Origin: an uncultured Acidimicrobiales bacterium
GTDB taxonomy: Bacteria > Actinomycetota > Acidimicrobiia > Acidimicrobiales > SZUA-35
Length of the DNA: 46,514 nucleotides
Assembly: GCA_937958015.1 (NCBI GenBank)
Contig: CALGOA010000029.1
Span: 1-46,514, forward strand
Reading direction: 5' to 3'
The notes below the pieces were generated by a model. The model saw nothing but the letters and a program-made list of their open reading frames with translations. It ran no database searches and was not told the DNA's origin. Of the stretch, positions 42,125-46,514 are shown piece after piece (the first letter of the stretch is position 1; each line of letters opens with the position of its first letter). Position numbers and translations under genes: made by a program.

Positions 42125-43327
42125 ATGAAGAACACCCTTGTACGAACGGGACGCAAACCAGCTCGTCGCTTCGCAATTGCGATGGCGGCAGGCTCGATGA
42201 TGCTGGCAGCATGCAGCAGCGCCGAGGTTGCCGACACCACGACGACCACCGTTCCCGAAGAAGCAGCGATGGTCGACACGATGGGCGCCTTCGGCCCCGG
42301 CTGTGAAGCCGTTCCCGCCGACGGTGAAGGCAGCTTCGCCGGCATGGCCGATGATCCCGCCGGCACCGCAGCGTCGAACAACCCTGTCCTCAGCACCCTC
42401 GTGACCGCAGTGGTGGAGGCCGACCTGGTCGACACCCTGAACAGCGACGGCCCCTTCACGATCTTCGCACCCACCAACGACGCGTTTGCCGCCGTTCCCG
42501 AAGATGTCCTCGCCGCCGTTCTGGCCGACAAGGATCTGCTCACCAGCGTGCTCACCTATCACGTGATCGGTGGCGAGTCCCTCGACGCCGAGGCTCTCGG
42601 TGCTGCTGGCGACAAGGCGACCGTCGAGACCGGTTCTGTTGAATTCGGCTCCGACGGCACCACCGTCAATGGCGCCAACGTGATCTGCTCGAACGTGCCC
42701 GTTGCCAACGGCACCGTCCACATCGTGGACAGCGTGCTCCTTCCCCAGGTCGCCCTCGACGCCATCGCCGCAATGAGCGAAGGTTCGATGGAAGAAGACG
42801 GCGCCATGGATGAAGACGGTGCTATGGACGAAGGCTCAATGGAAGAGGCTCTAGCCCCCTCCGGCCCCGCCTGCGCCTCGGTGCCGGCCTCCGGTGAAGG
42901 CAGCTTCAACGGCATGGCCGATGATCCCGCCGCTACGGCAGCGTCGAACAACCCGTTCCTCACCACGCTGGTGACAGCAGTGGTGGAAGCGGACCTGGTC
43001 GACACCCTGAACAGTGACGGCCCGTTCACCATCTTTGCCCCGGTAAACGATGCGTTCGCCGCCCTCCCCGAGGACCAGCTCGCAGCGGTCCTGGCTGACA
43101 AGGACCTGCTCACCAGCGTCCTCACCTACCACGTGATCGGTGGCCAGTACAGCTCAGCTGAACTCGTCGCAGCCGGTTCGCTTGAAACCGTCAACGGTGG
43201 CGAAGTTACCTTCGGCGAGTCCGGTGGCAACATCACCGTCAACGGCGCCACCTCGGTCTGCATGGACGTTCCCACTGCGAACGCCACCGTGCACCTGATC
43301 GACACCGTTCTGCTGCCCAGCAGCTGA
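42125..43327 (+). CDS. Fasciclin (FAS1) lipoprotein with two tandem domains
   Basis: This 400-residue protein begins with a lipoprotein signal (AGSMMLAACSS, lipobox Cys31), followed by a Thr-rich stretch. Two FAS1 domains follow at about residues 80-210 and 270-400. Each contains LVDTLNSDGPFTIFAP-NDAF and LTYHVIGG and ends with VHxxDxVLLP. A linker of acidic Met repeats (EDGAMDEDGAMDEG) lies between them. FAS1 domains mediate surface adhesion. The related mycobacterial proteins MPT70 and MPT83 are the main SigK targets, so control by the neighbouring SigK-like factor is a natural expectation. It lies 61 bases after the molybdoenzyme gene, probably in the same transcript. Confidence 0.9.
   Translation: MKNTLVRTGRKPARRFAIAMAAGSMMLAACSSAEVADTTTTTVPEEAAMVDTMGAFGPGCEAVPADGEGSFAGMADDPAGTAASNNPVLSTLVTAVVEADLVDTLNSDGPFTIFAPTNDAFAAVPEDVLAAVLADKDLLTSVLTYHVIGGESLDAEALGAAGDKATVETGSVEFGSDGTTVNGANVICSNVPVANGTVHIVDSVLLPQVALDAIAAMSEGSMEEDGAMDEDGAMDEGSMEEALAPSGPACASVPASGEGSFNGMADDPAATAASNNPFLTTLVTAVVEADLVDTLNSDGPFTIFAPVNDAFAALPEDQLAAVLADKDLLTSVLTYHVIGGQYSSAELVAAGSLETVNGGEVTFGESGGNITVNGATSVCMDVPTANATVHLIDTVLLPSS
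42322..43324 (+). repeat. Internal tandem duplication of the FAS1 coding unit
   Basis: The DNA of the first FAS1 unit (about 42322-42752) is repeated at a 570-base offset (about 42892-43324). Long near-identical stretches remain, for example GGCATGGCCGATGATCCCGC in both and the GACCTGGTCGACACCCTGAA block in both. The copies still match at many third codon positions, which points to a recent duplication or gene conversion. Confidence 0.8.
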
Positions 43328-43395
43328 TCCAGTCAGCTAACCGACGGCGGTCGGTTGGCATCGAATCTCATCTCTGGATGAGGTTGGGGATGTTT

Positions 43396-43434
43396 GGCCA
43401 GGTTTCCTCCGGGAAACCTGGCCGGTCCCGTTTT
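43396..43434 (+). terminator. Intrinsic terminator downstream of the fasciclin gene
   Basis: GGCCAGGTTTCC (43396-43407) and GGAAACCTGGCC (43412-43423) form a perfect 12-bp stem with a TCCG loop. It is followed 7 bases later by four T residues. It lies 69 bases after the fasciclin stop on the same strand. Confidence 0.7.
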
Positions 43435-43485
43435 CGACGCCTTTCCAAACTCCCAAAAATCGTCCCCAGAACACATTCCCCCCCC

Positions 43486-43531
43486 AAAAAATCGTTGGGC
43501 CAGCACACTCATTGTGCTGGCCCAACGATTT
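43486..43531 (-). terminator. Strong intrinsic terminator downstream of the pseudokinase gene
   Basis: A perfect 19-bp stem pairs 43489-43507 with 43513-43531 around a 5-base loop (CTCAT). On the minus strand it ends in a run of six T residues (the A run at 43486-43491). It lies 49 bases after the minus-strand stop at 43580. The stem is symmetric enough to stop transcription from either side. Confidence 0.85.
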
Positions 43532-43579
43532 GTGAGCCGAATGTGCTGTGCCGACGACGTTTCGGGGAGCGGGTGTGAG

Positions 43580-45697
43580 TTAGGGGGCCGGGACGGTGAA
43601 GGTGATCGATTGAGATACCCGTTCACCGGTTGCGGTGTGGGCGGTGACGACGACGGTGTTCGTACCCGGTGCGAGACGTGAGGATTGGAAGTAGCCGACC
43701 GTTGCCCACTGATCGGTGAGGCAATGATTGGACACGGGGTATCCCCAGTCGTAACGGCCGCTGCCTCCGGAGGTGACCACGAAGCTGGATCCGACGCACT
43801 TGTTGGCGGTGAAGCTGACTCGGGCGGTTGTTGCCGTGATCTCGGTGACCGAGAGACCCGAGATGCGCAGCGGTGCTTCGGGCTGTGCCTTGGTGGTCAA
43901 CTGCACAACCCGCCTGGCGGTCTGTCCTGATTCGGAGCGGGCGGTGACCGTTACCGAATACGCAGTGTTGGGGCGAAGTTGGGTGCCGTTGTAGGGGACG
44001 CCGCCGAGCCGAACCGAGTGATTCCTGCGACAACCGTTCCCGGACAGGTCGAGTGATCCACCGCCGGAGATCTGGAAACTCACCGTGGCGCATTCGGTGG
44101 TGACGAAGCTCAACGTGGCCGACTCGAAGGTGGTCGTGGTACCGATCGCCCCGACCGCGAATTCGGCGACCGGTTCGGGTGGCGCCGTAGTGGTCGTTTC
44201 GGTGGTAGTTGGCTGAGTGGTGGTCGGCTGAGTGGTGGTCGTCGGCGATTGGGACGTCGTGGACGTCGATGAGGACGGCGCCGTTGTTGTGGGGACTGTT
44301 GTCGGGGGGACTGTTGTTGTGGGCGCTGGCGTCGGCGGAGTTGTCGGCGGCGTCGTTGGGGTGGTGGTTGGGGCCGGCGCAGGTGCGACCGGCGTCCGTG
44401 GCACGGTCGGCGCAGAGGTGGTCGCCGGTCTGGTCGTCGTCGGCCGGCGAGTGGTCGGTGCGGCATCGCCGCTATCAACACCGATCGGTTCGGCCGGTGC
44501 TGCGGTCTGGGGAGTGGTGGTTGGTGTTGTTGAGGGAGCGCTCGACTGGGTCGGCGGTGCAGTTGACGTTGAGGACGAAGACGCTGGGGGAGCGATCGTT
44601 GTGACACCAAGAACGGTCGGGGCTGACACAGCGTCGGCCGATTCGTTGTCGGGAGTGAGGAGCGAGCCGATGAATGCCACGCCGGTGATCAACAGCACCG
44701 CAGCGGTGGCCACGGTCCAGCCGCGGTAGTTGGCAAACGCGAGACGGACGCTGTTGGGTTCCGATGGAATGACAGTGGCCGCCTGCGGCGCAATCGGGAC
44801 CGCAGACGTGGGTTCGGGCCGCCCGAATACTCCGAGTCCAGAGGGTGCGATCCGCCGCTGAGTCGGTGCCGCAGCCAGGTCGACGGTGAGATCCTCCCAA
44901 TCCAGTGCGGGTGAGGCCGCCGACGGGTTGCCTCCCGGAGGCAGTACTCGAATCGTCGGACTCGGCTCGATTGCGTGCAGAAACAACGAGACCGAACCGA
45001 GGCGCATGGCACCACCTCCGACGGCACGTTCGATACCTCGCCTCACATGATCGGGAATTTCGGCGTAGATCCGGTGCGGCTCCGCAGATCCGGGAAGTCC
45101 TGCGGTCTCGTCGCCGCACAACATCGCGTGAAGGATCAGTGCTAGCGCAGCCACATCGACGGATTCGGCGGTGGTGTCTTCTCCGGCTTCGAGCCCACCG
45201 GATCGGCGCCGACCCAGCGCCACCTCGAAACCGGAAATGACCGGCCGCCGGGTCTCGGTCAATCGAACCTTGGACGGCGCGAGTTCACCGTGCACAAGTC
45301 CGTGGGCGTGCGCAGTCGAAAGGGTCTGGCCGACGGTCCGAACGAGCCAGACCGCATCCTCCCAGAAGATCGGACCGGGCGGGATCAATTCCGACAGTCG
45401 CTCCCCAGCGACTTCGGCTTCCACCGTGACACATGCTCCTTCGACCTCGAGGATCCGGTCCAGCGAGTCGATTGATTCGGAATCGCTGAGTAGTGGCTCC
45501 AGATCGACCGATGCCGCTCGAACGGCGTCGGGGTCGAGTCCATCCCGGTGGATGACGATCACCACCGGTTCGTCATCGCCGGTCACAGCCCGGAACGTGT
45601 CTCGATCGGGTTCGCTTTCGACGAACTCCCAGTCGTCAAAGTCCTCCAGCTCAAGCGTTAACGAGTGAGGAATGCTCTCGGATTGGTTCTGTTTCAT
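43580..45697 (-). CDS. Membrane pseudokinase with Thr/Pro-rich linker and C-terminal fibronectin-like domains
   Basis: This protein has 705 residues. The cytoplasmic part (to about 320) is a protein-kinase-like fold, but HRDLKPxN is HGELAPSKV (about 134-142) and DFG is replaced by GFE, so it should not phosphorylate. A membrane helix at about 323-343 (WTVATAAVLLITGVAFIGSL) follows. A Thr/Pro/Ser/Ala linker of about 150 residues comes next, then two beta-rich domains of about 95 residues each with two Cys apiece (ECATVSFQISGGG, NGCRRN; KCVGSSFVVTSGG, NHCLTD). The layout is that of a PknB-like receptor with a dead kinase, as in the MviN pseudokinase domain. The ATG at 45697 was chosen because upstream sequence is antisense to the sigma gene. 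Ligands are unknown. Confidence 0.78.
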   Translation of the reverse strand: MKQNQSESIPHSLTLELEDFDDWEFVESEPDRDTFRAVTGDDEPVVIVIHRDGLDPDAVRAASVDLEPLLSDSESIDSLDRILEVEGACVTVEAEVAGERLSELIPPGPIFWEDAVWLVRTVGQTLSTAHAHGLVHGELAPSKVRLTETRRPVISGFEVALGRRRSGGLEAGEDTTAESVDVAALALILHAMLCGDETAGLPGSAEPHRIYAEIPDHVRRGIERAVGGGAMRLGSVSLFLHAIEPSPTIRVLPPGGNPSAASPALDWEDLTVDLAAAPTQRRIAPSGLGVFGRPEPTSAVPIAPQAATVIPSEPNSVRLAFANYRGWTVATAAVLLITGVAFIGSLLTPDNESADAVSAPTVLGVTTIAPPASSSSTSTAPPTQSSAPSTTPTTTPQTAAPAEPIGVDSGDAAPTTRRPTTTRPATTSAPTVPRTPVAPAPAPTTTPTTPPTTPPTPAPTTTVPPTTVPTTTAPSSSTSTTSQSPTTTTQPTTTQPTTTETTTTAPPEPVAEFAVGAIGTTTTFESATLSFVTTECATVSFQISGGGSLDLSGNGCRRNHSVRLGGVPYNGTQLRPNTAYSVTVTARSESGQTARRVVQLTTKAQPEAPLRISGLSVTEITATTARVSFTANKCVGSSFVVTSGGSGRYDWGYPVSNHCLTDQWATVGYFQSSRLAPGTNTVVVTAHTATGERVSQSITFTVPAP
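44190..44580 (-). repeat. Low-complexity Thr/Pro/Ser codon tract within the pseudokinase gene
   Basis: The linker of the pseudokinase is coded by runs of ACC/ACA/CCG-type codons, seen on the plus strand as GTGGTCGGCTGAGTGGTGGT-like repeats. Examples are two adjacent copies near 44209-44238. Such tracts can change length by slippage. They are not a CRISPR array, since there are no uniform repeats with unique spacers. Confidence 0.75.
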
Positions 45698-45829
45698 TTT
45701 CAGGCTCGGAACTTTGGGTGATATTGGAAACGCCAATAGGTCCAACGGCCTAGTCGGAGCAACGGATTCGTTTTCTCGATGATTTGTGACTCCTTCGTTT
45801 CGGCGTTGAACATCGTCGACCGCGGGGCC

Positions 45830-46429
45830 ATGATGAGGGCCGTGCCAGATCCCTCTCATAACTCCCGAGACAACATCTCGTCGAAGCGGGCCTCTGAGCT
45901 GATGACCGGTATCGCAGCGGGCGACGCAGCGGCTTACGAGTCGTTTGTTCGTGAGTTTGGGCCGTTTGTATTGGCTCGAGCGTTGCGAACGGTGCGGGAC
46001 CGTGACCTGGCCGAAGATGTAACTCAGACCGTGCTGTCGGCGGTGTGGAGCAAGGCCGGAAGCTTTCAGGCCGTACGGGGAAACCTCTTCGCCTGGTTGC
46101 AGACGATGACCCGCAACGCGGGTATCGACGCACTGCGGGTCGAAGGGCGCCATCGTCGCAATAGCGAGGTCATGCTCCGCGGGGCGAAAGTTGAGACCGA
46201 ATCCTCCGTCGGCGCCGGTCTGGAGCGTGAAGTTCACAGCCAGGTAGTTCGCACGGCTCTGGCACAATTGGGTGAAGATCAACGGATTGCTATCGAATTG
46301 GCGTACTTCCACGACCTTTCGTACGTAGAGGTTGCTGAACGGCTGGGCGAGCCGGAAGGAACCGTGAAATCGCGAATCCGCAGAGGAATGAAACAGATGG
46401 CTCGATTGGTGGGTGACCTAGATGAGTGA
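45830..46429 (+). CDS. ECF RNA polymerase sigma factor
   Basis: This protein of about 199 residues has sigma region 2 (AYESFVREFGPFVLARALRTV, DLAEDVTQTVLSAVWSKAGSF, LFAWLQTMTRNAGIDALR) and sigma region 4 (ALAQLGEDQRIAIELAYFHD, LSYVEVAERLGEPEGTVKSRI). An ATG pair lies at 45830 and 45833. Other in-frame Met codons exist at 45779 and 45902, so the start is approximate. The gap between it and the divergent pseudokinase contains ATTGG-AAACG-CCAAT (45723-45737). It overlaps the following anti-sigma gene by 8 bases. Confidence 0.88.
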   Translation: MMRAVPDPSHNSRDNISSKRASELMTGIAAGDAAAYESFVREFGPFVLARALRTVRDRDLAEDVTQTVLSAVWSKAGSFQAVRGNLFAWLQTMTRNAGIDALRVEGRHRRNSEVMLRGAKVETESSVGAGLEREVHSQVVRTALAQLGEDQRIAIELAYFHDLSYVEVAERLGEPEGTVKSRIRRGMKQMARLVGDLDE

Positions 46430-46514
46430 GTACGACAACGAGATGCACGAACTCGTTGGCGCCTACATGCTCGGTGCCATCTCGGCCGAGGAATTGGTCC
46501 AGTTCGAAGAACAT
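46422..46514 (+). CDS. Anti-sigma factor N-terminus (truncated by window end)
   Basis: From the ATG at 46422, overlapping the sigma stop, the frame reads MSEYDNEMHELVGAYMLGAI, then SAEELVQFEEH to the window edge. The string HELVGAYMLGAISAEELVQFEEH is the opening of the RskA/zinc-finger anti-sigma domain; the HxxxCxxC pair would begin at the last His. The rest is outside the window. It would restrain the ECF sigma factor it is coupled to. Confidence 0.78.
   Translation, partial: MSEYDNEMHELVGAYMLGAISAEELVQFEEH

Noticed and set aside
44190-44580. Possible CRISPR-like repeat tract
   Set aside because: The repeats are short, uneven, and in frame with a Thr/Pro-rich linker; there are no spacers and no cas genes.
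45698-46312. N-terminal extension of the pseudokinase frame across the divergent sigma gene
   Set aside because: The extension is antisense to a clear ECF sigma factor and shows no protein-like pattern; the ATG at 45697 starts the homologous region.

Overview
The window is high-GC DNA with frequent GTG and TTG starts, Thr/Pro-rich secreted proteins, an F420-type luciferase-like oxidoreductase, and two ECF sigma/anti-sigma pairs of the RskA kind. This fits an actinobacterium, possibly of the Acidimicrobiia. The lineage is inferred from style and gene content, because no rRNA or housekeeping marker is present. I saw no tRNA, rRNA, CRISPR array, transposase or integrase.

Layout. (1) 1-5.3 kb: the end of a fibronectin-III-like repeat protein, then a minus-strand run (NTF2-like, PhzF-like, peroxiredoxin-like, flavin-nucleotide-binding protein, quinone oxidoreductase), then an enoyl-CoA hydratase and an ElaA-type acetyltransferase on the plus strand. 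The peroxiredoxin-like gene is the clearest surprise. Its frame runs through an in-frame UGA at exactly the first position of the family's CxxC redox motif. Right after the UGA lies an 8-bp hairpin with a GGUCG loop, the form of a bacterial SECIS element. It reads as an unannotated selenoprotein. (2) 5.3-13.3 kb: a tightly coupled exopolysaccharide operon with a HAD-type protein, a Wzz-like co-polymerase with a decayed kinase domain, a Wzy/ligase, a GT2 transferase, a Wzx flippase and a GT4 transferase. (3) 13.3-31.5 kb: a nonribosomal peptide cluster. It has an SDR, a PLP decarboxylase, an ornithine-cyclodeaminase-family enzyme, a free-standing adenylation enzyme with its own carrier protein, an acyl-CoA-dehydrogenase-like flavoenzyme, a C-A-T-TE synthetase, a methyltransferase and a C-A-T-C-A-T-E synthetase.

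(4) 31.7-36.3 kb: a HupE/UreJ-like membrane protein, a GDP-mannose-3,5-epimerase-like enzyme, a second flippase and a JmjC-like cupin. (5) 36.3-39.1 kb: a lipoprotein, a double-ACT protein and an F420-type oxidoreductase. (6) 39.1-43.3 kb: a SigK/RskA pair divergent from a membrane-fused sulfite-oxidase-like molybdoenzyme and a two-domain fasciclin lipoprotein. The divergent promoters are nearly mirror images. (7) 43.6 kb to the end: a secreted-tail pseudokinase divergent from another ECF sigma factor and the start of its anti-sigma factor.

Working together. In the peptide cluster, the cyclodeaminase-like enzyme (proline supply), the stand-alone adenylation enzyme, the carrier protein and the flavoenzyme match the known set that turns proline into a pyrrole-2-carboxyl (or dihydropyrrole) starter on a carrier protein. 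Pocket residues suggest Asn/Asp for module 1, a His-like residue made D by the terminal epimerase for module 2, and a beta-amino acid such as beta-alanine for the releasing module. The PLP decarboxylase could supply beta-alanine from aspartate. The product would be a short acylated tripeptide with a pyrrole cap and a beta-alanine end. These are inferences from motifs, not search results.
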